Position numbers and translations under genes: made by a program. From NCBI RefSeq assembly GCF_030063285.1, contig NZ_JASISU010000003.1, positions 62,001-126,000 on the forward strand: a DNA stretch of 64,000 nt, given 5' to 3'. The notes beneath the pieces were generated by a model, which was given only the letters and a program-made list of their open reading frames with translations, searched no databases and was not told the DNA's origin. Shown in pieces: positions 1 to 8,227 of this stretch (its first letter is position 1; each line of letters begins with the position of its first letter). This DNA is from Pseudarthrobacter sp. PS3-L1. Its GTDB lineage: Bacteria; Actinomycetota; Actinomycetes; Actinomycetales; Micrococcaceae.

Positions 1-77
1 TCGGTCCTGAGCTCTCCCTGGCCGACGTCGGTGGTCCAGTATGCGGTGGCCTGAAGCTCATCGTTAGCAGTAGTCAT
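1..77 (-). CDS. N-terminus of a possible zinc-dependent alcohol dehydrogenase (partial)
   Basis: An ATG on the minus strand at position 77 opens a frame that runs off the window start. The 25 visible residues begin MTTANDELQATAYWTTDVGQ, which resembles the extreme N-terminus of actinobacterial zinc-binding alcohol dehydrogenases, where a QATAYW-type first strand precedes a GxGELR motif. No catalytic residue is visible and there is no clear ribosome binding site before the ATG; CATAAT- and TAGATT-like hexamers lie just upstream, so a leaderless message is possible. The identification is inference from a short stretch. Confidence 0.35.
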   Translation of the reverse strand, partial: MTTANDELQATAYWTTDVGQGELRT

Positions 78-239
78 GGTGATTATGAATCTAGCCGTGT
101 GCGCGCTGGCGTGGAAGTCCGCAGCCAGGCTTCAGCTGGCAGCGTGGTGGGCTGCACGGTCGGCTGCACGGGCAGTCGCCTACGCGCGTCGGGCGCCGTT
201 TTGGGGAAGCGGCGCCTGCTCCGGTAACCTAGTCAGGTT

Positions 240-324
240 GGTGACGTGTCCGAGCGGCCGAAGGTGCAACACTCGAAATGTTGTTTGGTGAAAGCCAACG
301 TGGGTTCAAATCCCACCGTCACCG
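240..324 (+). tRNA. tRNA-Ser (anticodon CGA)
   Basis: This is an 85-base class II tRNA. The acceptor stem pairs GGTGACG (240-246) with CGTCACC (317-323), followed by discriminator G. The anticodon loop reads CTCGAAA between GCAACA and TGTTG, giving anticodon CGA, which reads UCG serine codons. A long variable arm and a GGTTCAAATCC T-loop are visible. The CCA end is not encoded. A strong terminator follows 10 bases downstream, so the gene is probably transcribed alone. Confidence 0.96.
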
Positions 325-334
325 CGATTGAGAA

Positions 335-381
335 AGGCCCCGCCTCCCTTGTAAACAAAGGGAAGCGGGGCTTTTTGTTTT
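335..381 (+). terminator. Rho-independent terminator of tRNA-Ser
   Basis: A GC-rich hairpin pairs GCCCCGCCTCCCTT with AAGGGAAGCGGGGC around a short loop and is followed by TTTTTGTTTT. This is the best canonical intrinsic terminator in the window. Confidence 0.93.
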
Positions 382-434
382 GCCCGGAAAGCGCGTGCGG
401 TGACACAGCGGTACGGCGCGCGCGGAAATTTGCC

Positions 435-450
435 GTTCGCGGGACCGGCA
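435..450. repeat. Fragment of the intergenic palindromic repeat family
   Basis: The 16-mer GTTCGCGGGACCGGCA recurs exactly at about 29388-29403, at the left edge of the repeat element after the MocR gene. Here it stands alone between the tRNA terminator and the GNAT gene without an obvious partner arm, so it may be a decayed copy. Confidence 0.4.
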
Positions 451-481
451 TGGCACACGAGGCATCAGTTAGTCTGTCCGG

Positions 482-1060
482 ATGGCTGAAGTGAGTATCC
501 GTTGGGCTGATGTTAAGGATGCATATGGAGTGGCCACAGTTCATGTGGCGTCGTGGCGATCCGCATATCCTGGACTCATCGCACAGCACATCCTGGATGG
601 CCTGAGCATCTCAACAAGGGCGGAGGCCTGGACTCGGCTTCTTTCGGAGCTTGCCTTCCCTAGTTACGCAGGCCCCGCGGGAACAAAACCGCACCGGCTG
701 CTCATAGCGGAGTGTGGCAACAGGATCGTCGGCTGGGCAAGTTTTGGGGCTGGCCGGGACGAGGGCTCGAGCGATCAGGGTGAGCTTGCCGGGCTCTACG
801 TACATCCGGATTTTTGGTCCAAAAAGGTTGGGCACGCGTTGATGCTCAACGTCGAACAGGAACTTGCGGCTGACGGTTTTCAGTCCGCGTACCTGTGGGT
901 ACTTTTTGGCAACGACCGGGCAGCCTCGTTTTACGAAAGCCATGGCTGGCGCACTGACGGCGGAGAAAAAATTGGTGATGCGGGCGGTACGACCGAACTT
1001 CGAGAGGTGCGCCACGTGACAGCCCTGAATTCAGCAAAACCACCCACTAGCTCCGCGTAG
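482..1060 (+). CDS. GNAT family N-acetyltransferase
   Basis: The 192-residue product is predicted to transfer an acetyl group from acetyl-CoA to an unknown amine. The N-terminus (RWADVKDAYGVATVHVASWR) and the following AYPGL match the small cytosolic GNAT subgroup. The acetyl-CoA-binding core lies near residues 100-155: a GELAGLYVHPDFWSKKVGHA segment corresponds to the V-x-P-x-x-[RQ]-x-x-G-x-G/A motif A, and ASFYESHGW is the typical C-terminal strand. The substrate cannot be told. It stands alone between the tRNA and a gene-poor region. Confidence 0.85.
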   Translation: MAEVSIRWADVKDAYGVATVHVASWRSAYPGLIAQHILDGLSISTRAEAWTRLLSELAFPSYAGPAGTKPHRLLIAECGNRIVGWASFGAGRDEGSSDQGELAGLYVHPDFWSKKVGHALMLNVEQELAADGFQSAYLWVLFGNDRAASFYESHGWRTDGGEKIGDAGGTTELREVRHVTALNSAKPPTSSA

Positions 1061-1658
1061 GCGAGAACACGCCAGGTGTCCAGGCTGCACTGAACCGCAG
1101 CTCAGGGATGAAAAGGATCTGCGGTGGGTAGGAGGACGATTCTCCTTGCCACCATGACCGCTAGTCTTCTGGCAGTGAAGCTGGGTCTCGCCTTGGACTG
1201 GGAGCAGGACTCAGGCGTTCTTCTAGGTTCCATCATGGATCCGTGCCGTTCTTAAGTCGTCTAGCGGACCCTTTAATCCAGCATGGTTGAAGAATGCGGG
1301 TGGCGTCCAAACATCCAATCAGCCCCAAGGCCATATATGCCATCAAACCCAGACCAATAAGGCCGAAAAAGGTTGGGGCAGCCCAAGCAGCCCGTCCATA
1401 AACGTCTCTCCACCGAGAAATTACCCAGCAGCAACATCGGAAACATAAAGCCCCATTGTGGAGAGGCACCCGAATACTCAAGGTAGTCCACCCGCGTGTC
1501 CTCCCGACGGCATCGCGGGAGGAAGGTGGAATTTGTCGCTACACGTGGCAAGGGAAGAGCCCGACGCTGGGATATTCCAAACGTTCGGGCATCAAGCTTT
1601 TCCCTAACTGGTACATAGTTCTTGGCACCGGAGATGATAGCAGGAACAAAAATGCACG
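1061..1658. other. Gene-poor intergenic stretch with a possible membrane-protein remnant
   Basis: No convincing gene is present. Just after the GNAT gene an imperfect hairpin pairs GGTGG..AGGAG (1123-1134) with CTCCT..CCACC (1142-1153); it lacks a T-run. On the minus strand, codons between about 1250 and 1430 read as a hydrophobic helix (AAWAAPTFFGLIGLGLMAYM) in one frame, and the preceding part in a neighbouring frame contains QWGFMFPMLLLG. No ribosome binding site or intact start supports either frame, so this could be a decayed membrane-protein gene or chance. Confidence 0.4.
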
Positions 1659-2300
1659 TTAGAGGCCGTTCATGAGCGTCTCTCCGCATGAGACTTGGTT
1701 AATTGATTTTTCAACCTGATCGGTTGGTGTCGTGATGCTGACATCATAGATGTACCAGGTGCTCTGTCCGTAAATGGGCTGACTGTAGTCAACTCGTATT
1801 TTTCCCTCAGACTTGTGCATCCAGTTTGCAGTTTTCAGGACACCTTTTTGACCGGGAGGAATATGGGCGGTCAAGGTATTGGTCACGGAGGTCGAGTGAG
1901 ACCAGTTGTAGCCTCCAGTAAGACCAGCAGTGAGCCAATTCTTAGCCCCCGAGAGGGACCCTCCTATAGACCAACCAGTGGTCCACGTCTCCGTCTGGGC
2001 TTCGGCTAAATCAAGGTCCCGCGTTCCGCCAGAACAATTGGAGACCGTAATTCCATTGGCTTTCCAGTCTGGGTAGTCCGAGCTGCTTCCTTCCTCGAAG
2101 GTGCACCCGTTGAGGTAGATCGTGTACCCAGTTCCACCGTGGTTCCATCCTTCGCCACTGCAGTCTTGCTCCAACTGCTCACGCGTAGGGGCATCCTCTG
2201 CATGTGCCGGCGAGATAGGCCCGAGCACCCCAAAAAACAGTGCTGATACCGCTGCAACCATCCCGGTGCGGGTAACGGCTTTCCGCAAGTTATTAGGCAT
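1659..2300 (-). CDS. Secreted protein, candidate aerolysin-like (ETX/MTX2-type) beta pore-forming fold
   Basis: The ATG at 2300 is preferred to the TTG at 2309 because AGAAGGGG lies 9 bases before it. The 213-residue product has a signal peptide ending near SPAHA/EDAPT, then a Cys-containing N-terminal part. Around residues 100-175 is a Ser/Thr-rich series of amphipathic strands (ETWTTGWSIGGSLSG, TAGLTGGYNWSHSTSVTN) followed by HIPPGQKGVL and an R-V-D-Y strand. This layout recalls actinobacterial secreted relatives of aerolysin/epsilon-toxin proteins, where an insertion strand pair precedes a v-PPG-k motif. Four cysteines in the mature part could form disulfides. The fold is inferred from pattern memory; no target or partner is visible. 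It is unlinked to neighbours. Confidence 0.6.
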   Translation of the reverse strand: MPNNLRKAVTRTGMVAAVSALFFGVLGPISPAHAEDAPTREQLEQDCSGEGWNHGGTGYTIYLNGCTFEEGSSSDYPDWKANGITVSNCSGGTRDLDLAEAQTETWTTGWSIGGSLSGAKNWLTAGLTGGYNWSHSTSVTNTLTAHIPPGQKGVLKTANWMHKSEGKIRVDYSQPIYGQSTWYIYDVSITTPTDQVEKSINQVSCGETLMNGL

Positions 2301-2779
2301 TCTCTTCAACCCCTTCTAGCGTCCTTCAATGTGTAGCTATGACGTAATCACCACACTCCCAGCCACCACGCGGCCCTACAACGGTTCAAAGGAATGATTA
2401 GCCCTACGGCTAAAGCTCGACGGGACGACCCCCAGTACTCCCACCGTGTTCAAAGCGCCGGATGCCTTCGGACCCCACCCGGACGTCACAACTTCTTGGC
2501 GTCCGGGTGCCAGGCGATCGGGTGTGCAGCCGCAGTAGAGGCAGATCGCGACGGATCCTTGCCTCGTGCCCGTTACACCGGGCTAATTCTCGGCTGTTGG
2601 GCTCGATAGCGACGCTGTTGCTGCCTACCTATTTTTCCTGTTTTTCCCAGTTCGGTGACCTCGGAACTGTTGCGGACAGAGGAGAGAACTCCCCATGGCA
2701 CTGCTGCCCGCCTACGCCTACGATTGCGGAGGGTCGCTCGATCCTTTCAGTTACTTTCTTGGGGAAAAGGATCTCACCT
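2301..2779. other. Intergenic region upstream of the repeat-rich secreted protein
   Basis: About 480 bases separate the minus-strand secreted protein from the start of the repeat protein. Open frames here either run into the downstream gene without a ribosome binding site or are short and unconvincing. The stretch probably holds divergent promoters; a T-rich segment lies near 2627-2650. I could not define a promoter with confidence. Confidence 0.4.
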
Positions 2780-5230
2780 ATGCCGTTGCCGCGACCCGCC
2801 GCCCACCATCCGATTCGAAACCGAAACCAGGGGCCGTGGGCCATCTTGGCGGCCGTTGTCCTGGTCGCCGCGAGCCTCTTCGCTGGCGCGACGCCCGCTT
2901 CGGCTGCAACATACTCTTTCAAGGGCGTGGTCAAAGGGAAACTGACAGCCACCGCAACGGCAACTGTGCTGGGCGACGTGTGGGTGGGGGCCTATACCAA
3001 CGACGACCGGGCCTCTTTTGTCGCCGGCGCATGGTCTGCTCCAGATGGGTCCTATAGTTTCGCCGTACCCTCTGCAGGTAGTTACAAAATATGGACCACC
3101 TGCAGCAGCGGACCCTGCTCCGCCACCTATGCCGACGAGTGGAACGCAAACAAGTCCAGCTCCTACGGTTCGACGCCTGTTGCCGTCACCGAGGCTGCCC
3201 CCACCACCACGTACAACCCTCAGCTGGAAGCTTTCGGCAGCATGAGTGGCCAGGTGAAAAATCAGGCCGGCCAGCCGCTGACAGACGTGACTGTCTCAGC
3301 TTCCCCGGCCGGCGGAGGACAAGTCAGCAGCACAAAGCCAGACGCCAATGGCTACTTCACCCTCACTAAAATTCCACCCAATCAGGCATACATCAACGTC
3401 CGCGACGAGTCGGGTCAGCGTCTCTACCTGGAGCAGTACTGGAACGGTACCGGAACCGTAGACACCTACACGGGCGCTAACGTCCCATCCGGGGTCAAAT
3501 GGACCAACGTGAACTTCATTCTTAAGAATGAGACCATCATCGAGGCCACCGTCATCGATCCCGCGGGCGCACCGATTGCCGGTGTTGGGTACATCCCGTG
3601 GGTCTACAATGACCAATCGGGAGCCTGGGACGGACCACAGCTGGGCCCCCTTACGTCGGATGCGAAGGGCAAGATTTACTGGCGCATGGAAGTGGGCAAG
3701 AAATACAAGCTGTGTGTCTCAGACAATGTCTACGAGGGCGCGCCCCGCGAAAAGCGGTACACATCCGAGTGCTACGACAACACGGCCGCCAAAGACACGG
3801 CGACCGTTCTGACAGCAGCCGCTGCCGGGCAGCGTGTGAAACTAACCATGCAGTTAGACGTTGCAGGGCTATCGTTGACCCCTTCCAGGCCATTCGTTTA
3901 TGGTTCTGCCCGGGCCGGCGAGAAACTGACCGTTGATCCCGGTATTTGGGGGCCAGCTCCGGTGGCCCTCTCCTACAAGTGGCAGCGTTCGAAGGACAAC
4001 GGCGAGCTCCAGGATATTGCGGGCGTCACTGCGACGGTCTACGTGCCCACTGCCGCCGATGCTGGGTACGACATCTGGGCAAGAGTCACCGGCACCAAAG
4101 CAGGCTACGTTCCGCACGACAACACAGCGCACGCTGGAAAATCAGGTGCAGATGCCGTTACTGCTTCTAAACCATTCACCATTTCGGGCACGCCAAGCGT
4201 CGGCAACACCCTGACCATTGACCATGGCACTTTGAGCCCCGCTCCTGATTTTGGCCCCTACTACGATTGGTTCGTTGCCGGGGTCCAGGACTACAGAACA
4301 AACGGACCTTCATTTGTTATCCAAACCTCCGACGCCGGCAAAAAAATCACCGCCCGGCTCAGCGTTTACGACTGGCCCCTTGAGCCATACCAGGGCCAAG
4401 CTTCTGTCACCGTGGCAGCAGGCACCCTAACAGCGCCAGTTCCCGCCATCTCAGGGACAGCGAAAGTCGGCTCAGTACTCACAACCACGCCAGGAAACTG
4501 GGGCCCCGCGCCCGTGACATTGACCTATCAATGGTTCCGCAGCGGAGTTTCGGTCACAGGTGCAACCTCCGCTACCTACACCTTGACTGCAACGGATCTA
4601 GGCAAAGCCATGACCGTCCGCACCACCGGAACCAAAACCGGATTTACGACAGCAGCCAAGACTTCAGCCGCGACCCCAACCGTGGCAGCAGGCACCCTAA
4701 CAGCGCCAGTTCCCACCATCTCAGGGACAGCGAAAGTCGGCTCAGTACTCACAACCACGCCAGGAACCTGGGGCCCCGCACCCGTGACATTGACCTATCA
4801 ATGGTTCCGCAGCGGAGTTTCGGTCACAGGTGCAACCTCCGCTACCTACACCTTGACTGCAACGGATCTAGGCAAAGCCATGACCGTCCGCACCACCGGA
4901 ACCAAAACCGGATTTACGACAGCAGCCAAGACTTCAGCCGCGACCCCCACCGTGGCAGCAGGCACCCTAACAGCGCCAGTTCCCACCATCTCAGGGACAG
5001 CGAAAGTCGGCTCAGTACTCACAACCACGCCAGGAAACTGGGGCCCCGCACCCGTGACATTGACCTATCAATGGTTCCGCGGAAGCGCCGCCATTTCGGG
5101 CGCCACGGCCCCAACGTACACACTGATTGCAACGGACAAGGGAAGCGCTATCAAAGTACGCGTATCAGGCGCCAAAACCGCGTACACCACGCTAGTGCGA
5201 TACTCCGTGGCCACCACGCTGATCGGCTGA
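2780..5230 (+). CDS. Large secreted protein with prealbumin-like domains and tandem Ig-like repeats
   Basis: The open frame extends upstream to 2462, but AAAAGGA lies 8-9 bases before the ATG at 2780 and a signal peptide follows it directly (AAVVLVAASLFAGATPASA), so this start gives an 816-residue secreted product. Residues about 45-355 form three carboxypeptidase-regulatory/SpaA-like beta domains (GSMSGQVKNQAGQPLTDVTV; IIEATVIDPAGAPIAGVGYI). From about residue 355 to the end are five 90-residue Ig-like repeats with the pattern VGxxLTxxPGxWGPAPVxLxYxW; the last three are nearly identical (see the repeat entry). No LPxTG motif or catalytic residue is seen. An adhesive or cell-surface role is inference. 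Confidence 0.85.
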   Translation: MPLPRPAAHHPIRNRNQGPWAILAAVVLVAASLFAGATPASAATYSFKGVVKGKLTATATATVLGDVWVGAYTNDDRASFVAGAWSAPDGSYSFAVPSAGSYKIWTTCSSGPCSATYADEWNANKSSSYGSTPVAVTEAAPTTTYNPQLEAFGSMSGQVKNQAGQPLTDVTVSASPAGGGQVSSTKPDANGYFTLTKIPPNQAYINVRDESGQRLYLEQYWNGTGTVDTYTGANVPSGVKWTNVNFILKNETIIEATVIDPAGAPIAGVGYIPWVYNDQSGAWDGPQLGPLTSDAKGKIYWRMEVGKKYKLCVSDNVYEGAPREKRYTSECYDNTAAKDTATVLTAAAAGQRVKLTMQLDVAGLSLTPSRPFVYGSARAGEKLTVDPGIWGPAPVALSYKWQRSKDNGELQDIAGVTATVYVPTAADAGYDIWARVTGTKAGYVPHDNTAHAGKSGADAVTASKPFTISGTPSVGNTLTIDHGTLSPAPDFGPYYDWFVAGVQDYRTNGPSFVIQTSDAGKKITARLSVYDWPLEPYQGQASVTVAAGTLTAPVPAISGTAKVGSVLTTTPGNWGPAPVTLTYQWFRSGVSVTGATSATYTLTATDLGKAMTVRTTGTKTGFTTAAKTSAATPTVAAGTLTAPVPTISGTAKVGSVLTTTPGTWGPAPVTLTYQWFRSGVSVTGATSATYTLTATDLGKAMTVRTTGTKTGFTTAAKTSAATPTVAAGTLTAPVPTISGTAKVGSVLTTTPGNWGPAPVTLTYQWFRGSAAISGATAPTYTLIATDKGSAIKVRVSGAKTAYTTLVRYSVATTLIG
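4412..5080 (+). repeat. 270-bp tandem coding repeat (two and a half near-identical copies)
   Basis: Copies start at 4412, 4682 and 4952 with an exact 270-bp period (90 codons). Copies one and two differ at only a few bases; copy three matches through 5080 and then diverges. The repeat makes identical shadow reading frames on the opposite strand, which are not genes. Near-identity at synonymous sites points to recent duplication or gene conversion. Confidence 0.97.
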
Positions 5231-5437
5231 CCTGCCGAAGCAGGAAGTACCTCTTTATGGCAGCGGTAGTCGATGCAGACTGCTCCACCCACTCACTGCG
5301 AGAAGGGGACCCGCCGCGACATTTCTGGACAAGCGTCATGGGGGTAAAGATCAAACCGGTTTGGCTAGTTTTAGCCTGGTGCAAAATTTCGGCGGTTACC
5401 ATTGAACTGAAAGTCACACACTATATGGGGGTCTAGA

Positions 5438-6085
5438 GTGCGCGAATCAAATATAGGAGCGGAAGCCCGCTGGGCAACGGCTGCTGAGAGAGCAGAAAAC
5501 GTCACCGATGCAGGTATTGGGGCCGGTGTCCGCCGATACTTCCTTTTCCAGTTTCCACTGATTCTTATCTGTGCGTGTGGTGCTGGATTCTTCCTTGCGT
5601 CCTTTTGGCCGGAGATTGAAGGGACTTTCCTTCGATCCTGGGTGTATCTGGGCTCGGTTCTGGCGGGACTAGGAGTCATAGTCATTGGCTTGATTTATGG
5701 GGAAAAAAACATCGGACCACGGGTCCAGCCCCAGGGGGTCGGTATTACAACCGGCCTGGAACCTGCCGAGGTAAAGCATGTCCGACGGCAGATCCTGGGA
5801 ACAAAGCCGGTAGAAGTCCAGCATGCGGCACTCCTCCGTGGTGCCGCTATCGAAATTCGCGGCCGCCTGGCCAAACAGCTAGTCCTGTCACCTGGGTTGT
5901 TTATCTACTTTTGCGGCCAAGTAATATCCAGAGGGATTTCATCCGCACTTGATATCGGAGTTCTTGTCCTTTTGCTGGGAATGGGAATCGTTTACCTGTT
6001 CTTGGTCCGCCAGTTTCTCCAGACCGGGAAATTCGTCCACGCGATGGGGTCTGCAACAGTGGAACAACCCATCGAACGGACCTGA
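5438..6085 (+). CDS. Hypothetical membrane protein
   Basis: A GTG at 5438 follows GGGGGTCTAGA and opens a 215-residue frame. It has two hydrophobic hairpins: about residues 35-52 (FLFQFPLILICACGAGFFLA) plus 67-85, and 150-165 plus 170-192 (DIGVLVLLLGMGIVYLFLV). The roughly 65-residue segment between them is charged and probably cytoplasmic. I do not recognise the family. It lies alone between the repeat protein and the glycosyltransferase locus. Confidence 0.6.
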   Translation: MRESNIGAEARWATAAERAENVTDAGIGAGVRRYFLFQFPLILICACGAGFFLASFWPEIEGTFLRSWVYLGSVLAGLGVIVIGLIYGEKNIGPRVQPQGVGITTGLEPAEVKHVRRQILGTKPVEVQHAALLRGAAIEIRGRLAKQLVLSPGLFIYFCGQVISRGISSALDIGVLVLLLGMGIVYLFLVRQFLQTGKFVHAMGSATVEQPIERT

Positions 6086-6194
6086 AAAAGAAGATCATCG
6101 GCAAAGCCAGCGCAGCGGATCCATTGCGCGTGTGGTGTGTGCAAACCCGCAGCAAGCTCATTCCAATGATTCGGGAACTCGAAGCGTAGGTTAA

Positions 6195-6392
6195 CGGCCG
6201 CACGGTCGCGAAAAGTACCCAGCGCCATTTTCCGAAAGCGATCGCGAGGAAGACCCCGTTGGCAGGAGCGCCAGCAAAGACCGGGTATTCTTGGCTGCCG
6301 TGGCACAAGTCCACCTGACCCGACAGGAACCGATGTTCGTGATCACCTTGTACAGCCACCGCGGGGTCCGCACAGCCCGCGCCGAGCAGTGA
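6195..6392 (+). pseudogene. Short frame without a clear start, probable 3' remnant of a gene upstream of the glycosyltransferases
   Basis: A frame open from 6195 ends with a TGA at 6390-6392 that overlaps the GTG start of the next gene in a GTGA junction, the hallmark of translational coupling. Its C-terminus reads FVITLYSHRGVRTARAEQ. There is no good start with a ribosome binding site: candidates are TTG 6291, GTG 6300 and ATG 6333. It could be the truncated end of a lost gene or a very short coupled peptide. The function is unknown. Confidence 0.35.
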
Positions 6393-7201
6393 CGTCTTCT
6401 AGCACCGGCGCGTCGACCCTGGTGGTCATCCCCGCGTTCGGTTCACCGGAACTGACGGATGCTGTCGTAAATGACCTGTGTCGCGACGGAAGCGACCTCG
6501 ACCCGGCCGTGCGCATCGTGGTTGTCGACAACGCGGGTGACTACGTCCTCCCGCAGGGGCGCATCTCGGTCCACCGCCCAGGGCGCAACCTGCGGTGGAT
6601 CGGTGCCGCGAACTGGGCCCTGGAAACATCGACGCGAGACGGGCATGATGTCTGTGTGGTCCTCAACAACGATATCCGGCTATCGCCCGGGTTCCTCGAT
6701 GGGCTGCTCGCACCGTTCTCGACAGCCAACGACATCGCGCTGGCTGCGGCATGCTACGACGACTTCTGGCTCCACCAGCGGGCCCACAAGATCCCGCCCA
6801 CCGCCGCGGAGTACGCCCCGCGCGACGTGCTGCGCGACGTCGACTTCTGTGACGGCACCGCGATCGCGTTTGCGGTGGCGCCCGTCGTCGAACTGGGAGG
6901 CCTGGACGAGGAGACCTTCACCCGGCACGGATACGGCGCGGACATCGATCTGGCGATTCGGGTCCGTGCAGCTGGCTTGCGGTGCGTGGTCACCGAGGGT
7001 GCGTACGTCTCGCACCTTCGTCGTCAGACGATGAACCGGACCGGCCAGACCTCGGAGGACAACCGGGCGGAGATCCTGAACGGCCTAAACACCAAATGGG
7101 GTGATGGGTGGCGGGCGGACGTTGGGCTCGGACCGGATTCGTTCCCCGCTCACAACGTCGGGAGCGGAGCTTCGTGGTACCTAACCCCTCCGGCAGGGTG
7201 A
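6389..7201 (+). CDS. Glycosyltransferase family 2
   Basis: The 270-residue product has a GT-A fold: STLVVIPAFGSPELTDAVV at the N-terminus, a nucleotide-sugar site VVVDNAG, and the acidic LNNDIRLSPGFLDGLL near residue 90, which corresponds to the metal-binding DxD region (NND). Later GGLDEETFTRHGYGADIDLA supplies the ED-type catalytic acid found in rhamnosyl and related transferases. It has no membrane segment, so it is cytoplasmic. The GTG start overlaps an upstream stop by 4 bases, and its own stop overlaps the next glycosyltransferase start by 1 base. The sugar and acceptor are unknown. Confidence 0.85.
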   Translation: MTSSSTGASTLVVIPAFGSPELTDAVVNDLCRDGSDLDPAVRIVVVDNAGDYVLPQGRISVHRPGRNLRWIGAANWALETSTRDGHDVCVVLNNDIRLSPGFLDGLLAPFSTANDIALAAACYDDFWLHQRAHKIPPTAAEYAPRDVLRDVDFCDGTAIAFAVAPVVELGGLDEETFTRHGYGADIDLAIRVRAAGLRCVVTEGAYVSHLRRQTMNRTGQTSEDNRAEILNGLNTKWGDGWRADVGLGPDSFPAHNVGSGASWYLTPPAG

Positions 7202-8223
7202 TGAGTAGTTCCAGCCCGGTCCCACGGCGGATCATCTACGCGGGTTTCGCTACTGCCCACCACAGTGGCGGCGTGCACGTTATGACCCAGCACGTCCGGC
7301 TGCTGCGCGACGCCGGCCACGAGGCCTGGTTGTGGCTGCCCGATTCTGATGACCGCACCAACTGGATCCCCGACGACGTGCCGATGGTGTTTGGCGCCAC
7401 CACCCCGATCGGCGCGCAAGACCTTCTGGTGCTGCCGGAGACGCCTACCGTCCAGGGCTGCGATCCGGCGCCCGGAGCCCGCAAGGTCATCTTCAACCAG
7501 AACCACTTCTATACCTTCGCCGCTGGCACCCCTGCCGAGGATTTCCCCGGCTGGTCACCGGCGCCTGCACTCTGGGTAGTCTCCTCGGAGAGCCGCGACG
7601 TGCTGGAAGCCACGCTGCCCGGCCTGCCCGTGAGCCTGGTCCCCAACCCGGTGGACGGAGAGCTGTTCGTCCCTGCGGCGACCGAGCGGCTCCGGGTGAG
7701 CTGGTTCCCCAAAAAACGGCCGCGGGAAGCCTCACTGCTAAAGCGGTTGCTGGCCAACGACCCACGCCTCTCGGAGGTGGATCTGGTGGAGTTGGTCCAG
7801 ACTCCACGGGCGGAAGTGGCAGAGACCCTGGGAAGTACGGCGGTCTTCATAGCTCTCGGTCACTCCGAGAGCTATGGTCTGCCAGTGGCCGAGGCACTTG
7901 CGTCAGGCTGTCTCGTGGTGGGTTACGACGGCGGCGGCGGCCACGAGCTGTTCGATGCGCCTGGTGCCTGGCGGGTCCCGGACCAACGACCGCTACTCAT
8001 CCGCGACAAGGTGGCGGGTCTGATCCAAGACATCGATGTCCTGGCGCCGGTACGCGCCGCGAACCGCACTTGGGTGCTTGACCGCTACCCGTTCGCCCGG
8101 ACAGGCGCGGCTCTACAGGAGGCCGTCGCCGCAGCGTGGGCCCGGCCTGGCAACGATGCCATGGCTGTGCATCCGGTCGCCTGGCTCGACAGCCTCGGTC
8201 CGCATTTCACGGCATACGCCTGA
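7201..8223 (+). CDS. Glycosyltransferase family 4-like (GT-B fold)
   Basis: The ATG at 7201 overlaps the preceding stop (TGATG), giving a 340-residue protein and indicating coupled translation. The N-terminal half contains a Gly-rich acceptor-side loop (TAHHSGGVHVMTQHVRLLRD), and the C-terminal half the donor-binding region, with VPNPVDGELF and the E-x7-E-type motif ESYGLPVAEALASGCLVVGY. This matches GT4 retaining transferases. With the GT2 gene it forms a two-gene unit. The product polysaccharide or glycolipid is not identifiable from sequence. Confidence 0.85.
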   Translation: MSSSSPVPRRIIYAGFATAHHSGGVHVMTQHVRLLRDAGHEAWLWLPDSDDRTNWIPDDVPMVFGATTPIGAQDLLVLPETPTVQGCDPAPGARKVIFNQNHFYTFAAGTPAEDFPGWSPAPALWVVSSESRDVLEATLPGLPVSLVPNPVDGELFVPAATERLRVSWFPKKRPREASLLKRLLANDPRLSEVDLVELVQTPRAEVAETLGSTAVFIALGHSESYGLPVAEALASGCLVVGYDGGGGHELFDAPGAWRVPDQRPLLIRDKVAGLIQDIDVLAPVRAANRTWVLDRYPFARTGAALQEAVAAAWARPGNDAMAVHPVAWLDSLGPHFTAYA

Positions 8224-8227
8224 GGGC

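Noticed and set aside
2394-2609. Short plus-strand frame before the repeat protein
   Set aside because: No ribosome binding site, signal peptide or motif; probably chance.
4531-5436. A 301-codon open frame in another register of the repeat region
   Set aside because: It exists only because the 270-bp repeat is a multiple of three; its Arg/His/Ser-rich translation and lack of a ribosome binding site mark it as a shadow of the secreted repeat protein.
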